A DNA stretch of 7,542 nucleotides from Caulobacteraceae bacterium (GCA_013815405.1 JACDGF010000098.1:1-7542); one strand, 5' to 3'. Numbered from the stretch's first letter, positions 1 through 5,382 are shown. Program-made: numbers and translations. Notes: a model not told the origin generated them from the sequence alone.

Positions 1-235
1 GGGCCGGGCCGACCAGGGCCTGAAACGTCGCCTCGTGAATGCGGGCGGCGAGAGTCCGCTCGTACGGGTTCTTCAGGCTCCGATCACGGCGGTAGAGCCA
101 ATCGACGAGGGTCTCCAGGGAGAGCCGCGCGTAGAAGCAGGCGCCGCGCGCATCGGTCCTGGCCATGCCCTCGGCCCGGATCGCGAAGGCGTGTACCTCG
201 GCGAACTCGCCGGCCAGGAAGGCGAATTGCGACAT
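1..235 (-). CDS. hsdR: Type I restriction enzyme R subunit HsdR, N-terminal fragment (runs off the window)
   Basis: The restriction subunit of a type I system joins HsdM2-HsdS, translocates DNA using ATP and cuts unmodified DNA. Only the first 78 residues are visible. They start MSQFAFLAGEFAEVHAFAIR and include ACFYARLSLETLVDWLY (residues 32-48) and a following IHEATF. This matches the DUF4145-like N-terminal domain common in HsdR proteins of this subfamily; the nuclease and helicase domains lie outside the window. The ATG at 235 is chosen because an AGAAGG ribosome site (247-242) precedes it by about 6 bases and overlaps the stop codon of the upstream toxin-like gene, so translation is probably coupled. 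It is the last visible gene of an operon with hsdM and hsdS upstream. Some other proteins carry the same N-terminal domain, but the context makes HsdR by far the best call. The frame stays open to the edge, so truncation is due to the window, not decay. Confidence 0.82.
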   Translation of the reverse strand, partial: MSQFAFLAGEFAEVHAFAIRAEGMARTDARGACFYARLSLETLVDWLYRRDRSLKNPYERTLAARIHEATFQALVGPA

Positions 236-245
236 ATACGCCCTT

Positions 246-644
246 CTATCGGACCGTCGTGATCCGGGTATGCCCGATTTCCACGATCATGCGCTTGTCG
301 GGCCGCTGATCGGCCACCACCACTTCGTGCTCGATCAGGGAGAGCGCCAATTGAACGCGCCTCGCGGCGCTCGGCTCGTCGCAGGCGATCTTGATCCTGC
401 GAAGCTTGCGAAAGCGCCTCCTCGAAACGCCCGCGCGCTTGTGAAGCTCGTCAAAATCCTTGTCGAGGCTGACGAGCACCAAGCCGTTCTGGTCGCATAG
501 GGTGGCGACGACCTGATCGGGCGAATCCGGGGCGATCACTTCGCGCAAATTCACGACTTGATGCCCGGCGGCTTTCAGCGCTCGCCCGACCGAGTCCGGA
601 ACGCAATTGTCGATAAAGAAGCTGATCGGCGCCGCAGCGCCCAT
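246..644 (-). CDS. DUF5615 PIN-like toxin (VapC45-type), embedded in the hsd operon
   Basis: A 132-residue protein of the DUF5615 / Mut7-C-like PIN family, whose members are predicted metal-dependent RNases and are often toxins paired with DUF433 antitoxins. Visible signs are an N-terminal strand ending in FIDNCVP (Asp12, Asn13), LKAAGHQVV (23-31), a second acid at Asp43 in DSPDQVV, and LVLVSLDKDFDEL (55-67) with Asp61 and Asp63. These are the acidic positions expected at a PIN-like active site, so the protein looks intact. A basic run with RRRFRKLRRIK follows. The ATG at 644 overlaps the stop of the antitoxin-like gene as TGATG and no good ribosome site precedes it, so translation probably depends on coupling; a GTG at 647 would add one residue. 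hsdR begins 10 bases downstream. Family membership is read from motifs. RNase activity and toxicity are inferred from the family, which also contains unpaired proteins of unknown role. Confidence 0.78.
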   Translation of the reverse strand: MGAAAPISFFIDNCVPDSVGRALKAAGHQVVNLREVIAPDSPDQVVATLCDQNGLVLVSLDKDFDELHKRAGVSRRRFRKLRRIKIACDEPSAARRVQLALSLIEHEVVVADQRPDKRMIVEIGHTRITTVR

Positions 645-1297
645 CACGCGGCGGCAACCAATTTCTCTTCATGAGAAAGCGCGCCGGCGACGTCGACGGC
701 GGTCAGGTCGGGATATTCCTCGAGAATTTGGCCGACGCTGTAGCCGGCATCCTTGAAGCGCCGGATCGCCCCTGTCGGGATGCGGGTCCCCGCCACCACC
801 CAGGCATTGTGGTTGATGTGGCGGGAGTGGCTGACGGCCCCGATCTGAGACTTCGGACGCTTCAGGAGCCTTCTCACATCCTGTCGGGTGTCCGCCACGA
901 CCTTCTTTAGCGGCAAGCCCAGGAGGTACTGGCCGCTGACGACTTCCCGAGGCGCCTCTTGGCCCGGCTCTTGAAAAACGACTCTCTTGCCGAAGACCCA
1001 AAGGGTCGTGCCGATCCAAAGGTCGTCGGCAAGATGACGAAGGCGATCCGCGACCTTTCGCAGATGCTGGAGCGGAATGTTGTGCTGGTTGCGCAGAACG
1101 TTCAACACGCGCAGCGACGCCACGTCCTTGAACGAATAGATTCGGCTGAAAGGCGAGCGGCGATTTTCGTCCGCATAGGCGGGAACGAAAAAAGCCGTCC
1201 GGTCCCAATATCGAAGTTGCGACTTGGTGATGCCGGTGAGGCGTTCGACATGTTCCTCGCCGAACGCCGTTATCAGGATGTCCGCGTTCGAAACCAT
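644..1297 (-). CDS. MerR-type HTH plus DUF433 antitoxin-like protein (VapB45-type)
   Basis: A 217-residue two-domain protein. Residues 10-75 resemble a MerR-type winged helix: FGEEHVERLTGITKSQLRYW, then Asp32-Arg33 and the wing-like segment RIYSFKDVASLRVLNVLR (52-69). Residues 160-208 form a DUF433 domain, with HINHNAWVVAGTRIPTGAIR at 160-179 followed by GYSVGQILEEYPDLT. DUF433 proteins are typical partners of DUF5615 PIN-like toxins; Mycobacterium tuberculosis VapBC45 is the closest named example I know. Expected role: neutralise the downstream toxin through DUF433 and repress the pair through the HTH. Two adjacent ATGs occur (1300 and 1297). The second is chosen because GAGG (1306-1303) lies 5 bases before it, against 2 for the first. 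The gene starts 89 bases after hsdS and its stop overlaps the toxin start. Whether it also controls hsdR is inference. Domain calls are fairly secure, the antitoxin role less so. Confidence 0.78.
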   Translation of the reverse strand: MVSNADILITAFGEEHVERLTGITKSQLRYWDRTAFFVPAYADENRRSPFSRIYSFKDVASLRVLNVLRNQHNIPLQHLRKVADRLRHLADDLWIGTTLWVFGKRVVFQEPGQEAPREVVSGQYLLGLPLKKVVADTRQDVRRLLKRPKSQIGAVSHSRHINHNAWVVAGTRIPTGAIRRFKDAGYSVGQILEEYPDLTAVDVAGALSHEEKLVAAA

Positions 1298-1312
1298 CAT
1301 TTCCTCGCCAGG

Positions 1313-1372
1313 GACCCAGATTAGCCTATTTGTCGAAATGGCGCAAAAAGCCCTGGTCCGCGCGGCTGGGTC
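1313..1372. repeat. Paired inverted repeats before the antitoxin-like gene (possible operator)
   Basis: The 12-mer CCAGGGACCCAG at 1308-1319 has two partners upstream of the gene. GACCCAG (1313-1319) is matched by its complement CTGGGTC at 1366-1372, and CCAGGG (1308-1313) by CCCTGG at 1351-1356. Centre-to-centre distances are 53 and 43 bases, close to five and four helical turns. The downstream copy lies where the transcription start of the candidate promoter would be. This fits a looping operator bound by the MerR-type protein encoded next, but 6-7 bp repeats in GC-rich DNA can arise by chance. The repeats are seen; the operator role is a guess. Confidence 0.35.
1318..1346 (-). promoter_or_regulatory. 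Candidate promoter for the embedded antitoxin-toxin genes (and perhaps hsdR)
   Basis: The 89-base gap between hsdS and the antitoxin-like gene contains a short AT-richer patch. Reading the minus strand, TTGCGCC (1346-1340) is followed after 14 bases by GCTAATCT (1325-1318), roughly the spacing and -10 shape of Caulobacter-type vegetative promoters (TTGACGS, 10-14, GCTANAWC). The match is partial: 4 of 7 and 5 of 8 positions. Transcription would start near 1311, about a dozen bases before the ATG. If real, the antitoxin, toxin and hsdR could be expressed separately from hsdMS. Confidence 0.33.
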
Positions 1373-1386
1373 GCGAGCGCCATGTC

Positions 1387-2508
1387 TCAAAGCTCGCCGC
1401 GAAAGGCGCGGTGTTGGAGACTGGCGAAGAGGGCGTCGAAGCTATCGAGTTGACGTCTATAGGATGAACGTTGCTCTTCGACGGCAGCCAACTTCTCGCT
1501 GAACGAACGCTGGAGATCCAGAGGGGGATCAACCAGTTCGACCGCTTCAATCATTGTCTGATTGACCTTGAACGTGCCGTTGGTCGTCCGCGTCTTGGCT
1601 TCGATCTGCCTTCGCGTGGCTGGTGCGTTCCAGACAAATTGGAGAAATGCCGGCGCCGTGCGTCGGGTGTCGATCCTGCCGGCAATGATTGTGTCAGGAA
1701 ACACGACATTGGGCATGTCGTGCTCCGGGAAGAAACCGCGACCAACGAGAGATTTGTTCCCGTTGCCTCGGCAGATGAGAAAGTCTGAGCGGTTTACCCT
1801 TTGGTGTTCCGATGGGCTGGCCTTGAATTCGCCGACCTTCGTCGACCTTTCTTCAAATCGAGAACCCGTAATCGCTGAAAGCGTGAGCACGGTCGCGGAC
1901 ACGACGCCTCCCGACGCCGGAGACACCCCGTTTCTCAAAGGCAGTTTCAAGAGAGTCTCGAACCGCACCTTGGGCCAACCACGTGTCATTCCGACCGGGT
2001 CACCGAACATTTGGTCGAAAATGGCTCGCGCAAAAGCATCAAGTTGGTTCAACACCTCCCGACGCTTGCGGCTCAGCGCATGGGCTTGATCGAGGACGGC
2101 TGCGATCCGCCGCTGTTCGTCGAGTGGGGGGAGGGGAACTTCGACCCTGACGATGTTTTGGCGGGTTATTTGCGGTTGGGAGGAGCCGCTGATGACGTCC
2201 TCAAAGCCGCGCATCTTCAGAAACGCTGCCAGAAAGTGAAGATCGACGCGGCGAGTATCGAGCGCATCCAGCGCCATGGCATTGCCGTTTGCATAGGTCA
2301 GCGCGGGTGCCACGTGGACCGTGCCGCAAGATCCGCGGCATCCGATCAACAGGATGGGCTTCTTATGTGTGTAGCTGGTAGCGAAGCCGATTTGCCCATT
2401 GGCTCCGAAGACAGGGAAGCCTGACGCGGCCATGTCGGCCTTTGACAAGATCGGCCACTGTCTCGGTCGGGAGACATCGCCAAGCGCGGCAGTAGGCCAG
2501 AGAGTCAC
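1387..2508 (-). CDS. hsdS: Type I restriction-modification specificity subunit HsdS
   Basis: This DNA-recognition subunit directs both methylation by HsdM and cleavage by HsdR. It is 373 residues with two half-molecules: target recognition domain 1 (about 1-124), central conserved helix (PLPPLDEQRRIAAVLDQAHA starting at 125, through about 170), recognition domain 2 (about 175-326), and a second conserved helix (DPPLDLQRSFSEKLAAVEEQ starting at 327) ending FRGEL. Each half-site domain should read one part of a bipartite target. Domain 1 has the familiar FPVFGANGQIGF (31-42) and CRGSCGTV (57-64) signatures; domain 2 has the CRGNGNKSL patch (246-254). The GTG at 2508 overlaps the hsdM stop as GTGA, and GAGGAG (2522-2517) lies 8 bases upstream. 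The frame is open further upstream, but that part lies inside hsdM and has no HsdS character. The length is near the short end of the family yet complete. The gene looks less GC-rich than hsdM, as often seen for hsdS. The target sequence cannot be read from this. Confidence 0.93.
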   Translation of the reverse strand: MTLWPTAALGDVSRPRQWPILSKADMAASGFPVFGANGQIGFATSYTHKKPILLIGCRGSCGTVHVAPALTYANGNAMALDALDTRRVDLHFLAAFLKMRGFEDVISGSSQPQITRQNIVRVEVPLPPLDEQRRIAAVLDQAHALSRKRREVLNQLDAFARAIFDQMFGDPVGMTRGWPKVRFETLLKLPLRNGVSPASGGVVSATVLTLSAITGSRFEERSTKVGEFKASPSEHQRVNRSDFLICRGNGNKSLVGRGFFPEHDMPNVVFPDTIIAGRIDTRRTAPAFLQFVWNAPATRRQIEAKTRTTNGTFKVNQTMIEAVELVDPPLDLQRSFSEKLAAVEEQRSSYRRQLDSFDALFASLQHRAFRGEL

Positions 2509-4046
2509 CCCACCATCTCCTCGAGCTTCGCGAGCCCCTCCGCGATCTCCCGCTCCAGCACCTTCAGCGACGCGATGATCTCCGCCGGGTTCTGGTGCCT
2601 CACCTCCTCGTGCGCCGTCTCCTTGTAGCGATTGACGGAAAGGTCGTAGGCGCCGTCCTTCGCAATATCCGACTTGGGCACGCAAAAGCTCTGAGCGGTG
2701 CGTGGTCGATCCCGCTCGGCGCGGTCGCGCTCTTCCCAGCGTTCGACCACGTCGGGCAGGTTGTTCTTGTCGTGGTCGGCGGCGGTTAGATCGGCCTCGG
2801 GCGTCGGCCCGAGCTTGTCTTCGGAAAGCAAAGGCTGGCGCTTGTCGTCCAAAGACCAGCCGTCGGCCTTCAGGTCATAGAACCAGACGTTGTCCGTGCC
2901 GCCGACGCCGGTCTTGGTGAAGCAGAGGATGGCGGTGGAGACGCCGGCGTAGGGGCGAAAGACGCCGGACGGCAGGGAAATCACCGCGTCGAGCTTGTGA
3001 TCCTCCACCAGCATGCGGCGGAGGGCCTTGTGCGCGGTGGAGGAACCGAACAGCACGCCGTCCGGCACGATCACCGCCGCGCGCCCGCCGACCTTCAGCA
3101 AGCGTAGGAATAGAGCCAGGAACAGCAATTCGGTCTTCTTGGTCTTGACCACCTGCTGCAGATCCTTGGCGGTCTGTTCGTAGTCCAGCGACCCGGCGAA
3201 GGGCGGGTTTGCGAGGATCAGGCTGTAGCGGTCCTTTTCGCCCGCGATATCCTCGGAGAGGCTGTCGCGGGCCACGATGGTGGGGTTTTCGACGCCATGC
3301 AGAATCATGTTCATCGAGCCGATGCGCAGCATGGTCGGGTCGAAGTCGAAACCGTGGAAGGCGGCTTCGTGGAAGTGCTTGCGCAGGGCGGGATCGCGGA
3401 AGATCTCGGGGTTGTGCGCGCGAAGGTATTCGGCCGCCGCGATGAGGAAGCCGCAGGTCCCGGCGGCCGGGTCGCAGATCGTATCCTTCGGCGTCGGCTC
3501 CATCAGCTCGACCATCAGGGCGATGATGTGGCGGGGTGTGCGGAACTGGCCGTTCTGGCCGGCTGTGGCGATCTTGCCGAGCATGTATTCGTAGACGTCG
3601 CCCTTGGTGTCGCGGCCCGCCATGGGCACGCGGTCGAGCTTGTCCACCACCTTGGCCAGGAGCGCCGGGGTGGGAATGCCGAAGCGAGCCTCGCGCATGT
3701 GCGCCGCCACCGCGCCCTCGGCGGCCACCTTGTCGCGGATGAAGGGGAAGACGTGCTCGTCCACGACGCGGAACATCTCGCGCGGCTCGTCGGTCTTGAA
3801 GTTCTTCCAGCGCAGCCGCTCATAGGGGACGCCACGCGGATCGTTTCCTTGCGGGAAAATCCGCCGCTCTATCGGGGCCTTGAGCTGGCTGGCCTTGGCC
3901 TCTTCCACCAACTGGAGTTCGTCGAGCCGCTTGATGAACAGGAGGTAGGTGATCTGCTCCATGACCGCGAGCGGGTTGGACAGGCCTCCCGCCCAGAAGT
4001 CATCCCAAATGCTGTTGATCTGGGACCGGATCTCGCCGACGATCAT
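2505..4046 (-). CDS. hsdM: Type I restriction-modification DNA methyltransferase subunit HsdM
   Basis: The N6-adenine methyltransferase subunit, acting as a dimer with HsdS and using S-adenosylmethionine. It is 513 residues, a normal full length. The N-terminal HsdM_N helical domain (about 5-140) contains NPLAVMEQITYLLFIKRLDE (24-43). The catalytic domain has YEYMLGKIA (152-160), GQFRTPRHI (166-174), the cofactor-binding motif I DPAAGTCGF (192-200), the catalytic motif IV NPPF (280-283) and VPDGVLF (328-334). The last 30 residues are a charged helix, probably contacting HsdS. All key residues are present, so it should be active. The ATG at 4046 has a very strong GGGGGAGG ribosome site (4060-4053) 6 bases upstream. 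Its stop overlaps the hsdS GTG. It heads the restriction-modification operon behind a 177-base gap containing a candidate promoter and strong palindromes. Identification is secure; the methylated sequence is unknown. Confidence 0.96.
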   Translation of the reverse strand: MIVGEIRSQINSIWDDFWAGGLSNPLAVMEQITYLLFIKRLDELQLVEEAKASQLKAPIERRIFPQGNDPRGVPYERLRWKNFKTDEPREMFRVVDEHVFPFIRDKVAAEGAVAAHMREARFGIPTPALLAKVVDKLDRVPMAGRDTKGDVYEYMLGKIATAGQNGQFRTPRHIIALMVELMEPTPKDTICDPAAGTCGFLIAAAEYLRAHNPEIFRDPALRKHFHEAAFHGFDFDPTMLRIGSMNMILHGVENPTIVARDSLSEDIAGEKDRYSLILANPPFAGSLDYEQTAKDLQQVVKTKKTELLFLALFLRLLKVGGRAAVIVPDGVLFGSSTAHKALRRMLVEDHKLDAVISLPSGVFRPYAGVSTAILCFTKTGVGGTDNVWFYDLKADGWSLDDKRQPLLSEDKLGPTPEADLTAADHDKNNLPDVVERWEERDRAERDRPRTAQSFCVPKSDIAKDGAYDLSVNRYKETAHEEVRHQNPAEIIASLKVLEREIAEGLAKLEEMVG

Positions 4047-4052
4047 GGTGCG

Positions 4053-4060
4053 CCTCCCCC
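4053..4060 (-). promoter_or_regulatory. Strong ribosome binding site of hsdM
   Basis: GGGGGAGG on the minus strand, 6 bases before the ATG at 4046. It is the best ribosome site in the defence locus and contrasts with the weak or absent sites before the two toxin genes. This fits high methyltransferase output relative to the other components. Confidence 0.7.
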
Positions 4061-4116
4061 TGCTTCGTCGCGCGGAGGTGTAGAGTACGCGGTCGTGGAT
4101 CGGTAGAGAGATTGCG

Positions 4117-4143
4117 GTCCTGGCGGCGTCGTCGAGGTGTCAA
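4117..4143 (-). promoter_or_regulatory. Candidate promoter of the hsdM-hsdS operon
   Basis: On the minus strand a perfect TTGACA (4143-4138) is followed, 13 bases later, by GCCAGGAC (4124-4117). This matches the Caulobacter-type -10 pattern GCTANAWC at 6 of 8 positions, with allowed spacing. Transcription would start near 4110, giving a leader of roughly 64 bases before hsdM. The -35 lies in the arm of the 4140-4164 stem-loop and the -10 touches the 4108-4117 repeat arm, so a protein bound to these palindromes would block the promoter. No enteric-type -10 is present at 17 bases. Confidence 0.45.
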
Positions 4144-4164
4144 CGCCGGCGGCTCCGGCGTTGA
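4140..4164. repeat. Perfect stem-loop, 10-bp stem and 5-base loop
   Basis: TCAACGCCGG (4140-4149) pairs perfectly with CCGGCGTTGA (4155-4164) around the loop CGGCT. It lies between brnA and hsdM. Neither strand has a run of T after it, so it is not a standard intrinsic terminator, although it could still slow transcription from brnTA. On the minus strand its promoter-side arm supplies most of the TTGACA -35 box for hsdM, so an operator is an alternative reading. Confidence 0.65.
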
Positions 4165-4222
4165 AATCGCCCCTGGCCCAGCGCGTAGCCGTATCTAAGA
4201 AGCGAGCCGCCGCAATCTCGCC

Positions 4223-4423
4223 CTAACCCCCGGCCTCGATCAAGGCGATGTCGGCTCTCAGCAAGCGATTCACCAGTTCATTGAGGGAGGCGCCGCGCGC
4301 CTTGGCGCGGGCCTGGAGATAGCTGAGCACATCCGGCTCCAGGTGGACGGGGGGCACAAGGATCGCTTCTTTGGAATAGAACTTGCCGCGCGTGGCGTCC
4401 GTGAAATCGTATTCTTCCTTCAT
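4223..4423 (-). CDS. brnA: BrnA-like ribbon-helix-helix antitoxin
   Basis: A 66-residue protein beginning MKEEYDFTDATRGKFYSKEA and continuing with a ribbon-helix-helix pattern: strand ILVPPVHLE (21-29), first helix DVLSYLQARAKARG (31-44), second helix SLNELVNRLLRADIALIEA. The EEYDF...RGKF opening is typical of antitoxins paired with BrnT. Expected role: bind and neutralise BrnT, and repress the brnTA promoter as a dimer with BrnT. The ATG at 4423 overlaps the toxin stop as ATGA, with GGAG just before it. In BrnTA the toxin comes first, as here. Length is normal and nothing is broken. The general BrnA/CopG-like call is firm; regulation and activity are inferred from the family. Confidence 0.82.
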   Translation of the reverse strand: MKEEYDFTDATRGKFYSKEAILVPPVHLEPDVLSYLQARAKARGASLNELVNRLLRADIALIEAGG

Positions 4424-4722
4424 GTCTCCATTTCTTCCTCATACTGCCGCGCCTCGCGGAGGGTGGCCGGGCGAGCGGAGATGATCCGAACCGCCGTCCG
4501 ATCCTGGTTCAACTCAACATAGGTGTGCACGACCAGCAATAGGCGTCCAGGTGTGTTTCTACCGAGGGTAACCCACCGCTCCTCGACAACGCCATGATCG
4601 TCAAGGCGACTGAGCGCCAACGGATCGGCGAACACCGCCACGGCCTCATCGAACGATACGCCATGTTTGGCCCGATTCGAACGGGCCTTCGCCGAATCCC
4701 AATCGAATTCAAGCCGCGTCAC
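4420..4722 (-). CDS. brnT: BrnT-family toxin (RelE-like RNase)
   Basis: A 100-residue protein with the BrnT hallmark opening FDWDSAKARSNRAKHGVSFD (6-25), then ERWVTLG (48-54), LLLVVHTY (61-68) and VRIISARPATLREARQYEEE (78-97). BrnT is a RelE-fold ribonuclease that slows translation until bound by BrnA. The basic and His residues around KHG and the RIISAR...E...Y end are present, so it looks intact. It starts with GTG at 4722. The ribosome site is weak (GGAA about 7 bases upstream), keeping toxin output low, and no in-frame ATG lies close enough to preserve the conserved opening. It lies 40 bases after the isomerase gene on the same strand; I see no clear promoter in that gap, so its promoter may lie inside the isomerase 3' end or transcription may read through. 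The stop overlaps the brnA start. Confidence 0.9.
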   Translation of the reverse strand: MTRLEFDWDSAKARSNRAKHGVSFDEAVAVFADPLALSRLDDHGVVEERWVTLGRNTPGRLLLVVHTYVELNQDRTAVRIISARPATLREARQYEEEMET

Positions 4723-4762
4723 CTACGATTCCGGTCGCGAGCGGGGGTCGACACTGGCCGCT

Positions 4763-5374
4763 TCACCCCGCCCGCCGCGCGCTGACGATTCTCACCGCCG
4801 GTTCCAGCATCTGCCCCTTCATCGCCCCCTCGCCCGCCGTCGCCGATACCGGGGCGGCGAGGATCGCTCGGGCGACGTCCATGCCGCCCGCCACCCGGCC
4901 GAAGGCGGCGAAGCCCTGGTTGTCGCCGGGGGCGGAGGGGTCGGCGTCGAGGTAGGGTTGGTCGCCGACGCAGATGAAGAACTCGGAAGCCGCGGTTCCG
5001 GGGGCGTAGCGGGCCACGGAGATCGTCCCGTCCTTGTGGGAAAGGCCGGACGCCGCGGTGCTTTCGTGGGCGACGGGCGGGAGGGTCTTGGCGGGATTGT
5101 TCTGGAGTCCGCCTTGGACCAGGCCGGTTTGCGGCGCGCCGGCGTTCTTCATCGCGCGATAGAAGCTCGCGCCGTCGAAGCGTTTCTGGTCGACATAGCG
5201 CAGGAAGTTGGCTGCGGTGACAGGGGCCTTGTCGGCGGCGAGTTCCAGGGTGATCACGCCGGCGCCGGTCGTCAGGGCGACCCGAATCCGCGCCGCGCCC
5301 GGTTGGCTCAGCGCGGGAGCGGCGATCGTCGCGGCGAGCGATGCGAGAACCACGCGTTTGGTGACGGTCGGCAC
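4763..5374 (-). CDS. Exported cyclophilin-type peptidyl-prolyl cis-trans isomerase
   Basis: It catalyses cis-trans isomerisation of proline peptide bonds, helping proteins fold outside the cytoplasm. The 203-residue protein begins with a signal peptide: basic TKR, hydrophobic VVLASLAATIAA (8-19), and an APALS/Q cleavage-like site near 23. The mature part has PVTAANFLRYVDQKRFDGAS (51-70), FYRAM (71-75, with Arg73 in the catalytic arginine position), VQGG (86-89), SEFFICVGDQPYLD (130-143) and GFAAFGRV (154-161), the ordered cyclophilin motifs. The usual SQFFI glutamine is Glu131, a known bacterial variation. The GTG start at 5374 follows GAGGAG (5384-5379) by 4 bases; that site overlaps the permease stop, so the gene is very probably cotranscribed with the ABC exporter. 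It could also be called PpiA-like, but I do not assign a symbol. It likely acts in the periplasm. Confidence 0.92.
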   Translation of the reverse strand: MPTVTKRVVLASLAATIAAPALSQPGAARIRVALTTGAGVITLELAADKAPVTAANFLRYVDQKRFDGASFYRAMKNAGAPQTGLVQGGLQNNPAKTLPPVAHESTAASGLSHKDGTISVARYAPGTAASEFFICVGDQPYLDADPSAPGDNQGFAAFGRVAGGMDVARAILAAPVSATAGEGAMKGQMLEPAVRIVSARRAG

Positions 5375-5382
5375 GGGTCTCC

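Larger units (their letters stand above)
4108..4219. repeat. Perfect 10-bp inverted repeat (arms 4108-4117 and 4210-4219)
   Basis: GAGATTGCGG at 4108-4117 is exactly complementary to CCGCAATCTC at 4210-4219. The upstream arm begins 3 bases after the brnA stop codon, and the pair encloses nearly the whole intergenic region. Inside the arms, CGGC and GCCG can extend pairing past a 6-base bulge on one side, and the 4140-4164 hairpin sits in the middle. As RNA, this could fold into one branched structure of about 112 bases. It could be a structured 3' end of the brnTA message, a leader of hsdM, a small palindromic mobile element, or a pair of operators. Confidence 0.6.

Noticed and set aside
959..1324. 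Plus-strand open frames opposite the antitoxin-like gene
   Set aside because: They are shadow frames over a well-supported MerR-DUF433 gene, with no ribosome site or motif.
2509..2685. N-terminal extension of HsdS by 59 codons
   Set aside because: The extension lies entirely within hsdM in another frame and is Gly/Arg/Glu-rich. The GTG at 2508 with GAGGAG upstream starts exactly where HsdS similarity begins.
3297..4106. Long plus-strand open frame (269 codons) opposite hsdM
   Set aside because: It is antisense to a clear HsdM with intact motifs. Its translation is rich in Gly/Val/His/Arg with no recognisable motif, as expected of a shadow frame in GC-rich DNA.
4140..4164. Intrinsic terminator for brnTA
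   Set aside because: The stem is strong, but no T-run follows on either strand, so it is listed as a stem-loop only.
4725..4791. Seven-base direct repeat ACGATTC at 4725-4731 and 4785-4791, a possible target-site duplication or attachment site
   Set aside because: It is too short, one copy lies within the isomerase coding end, and the 60 bases between contain nothing like an inserted element.
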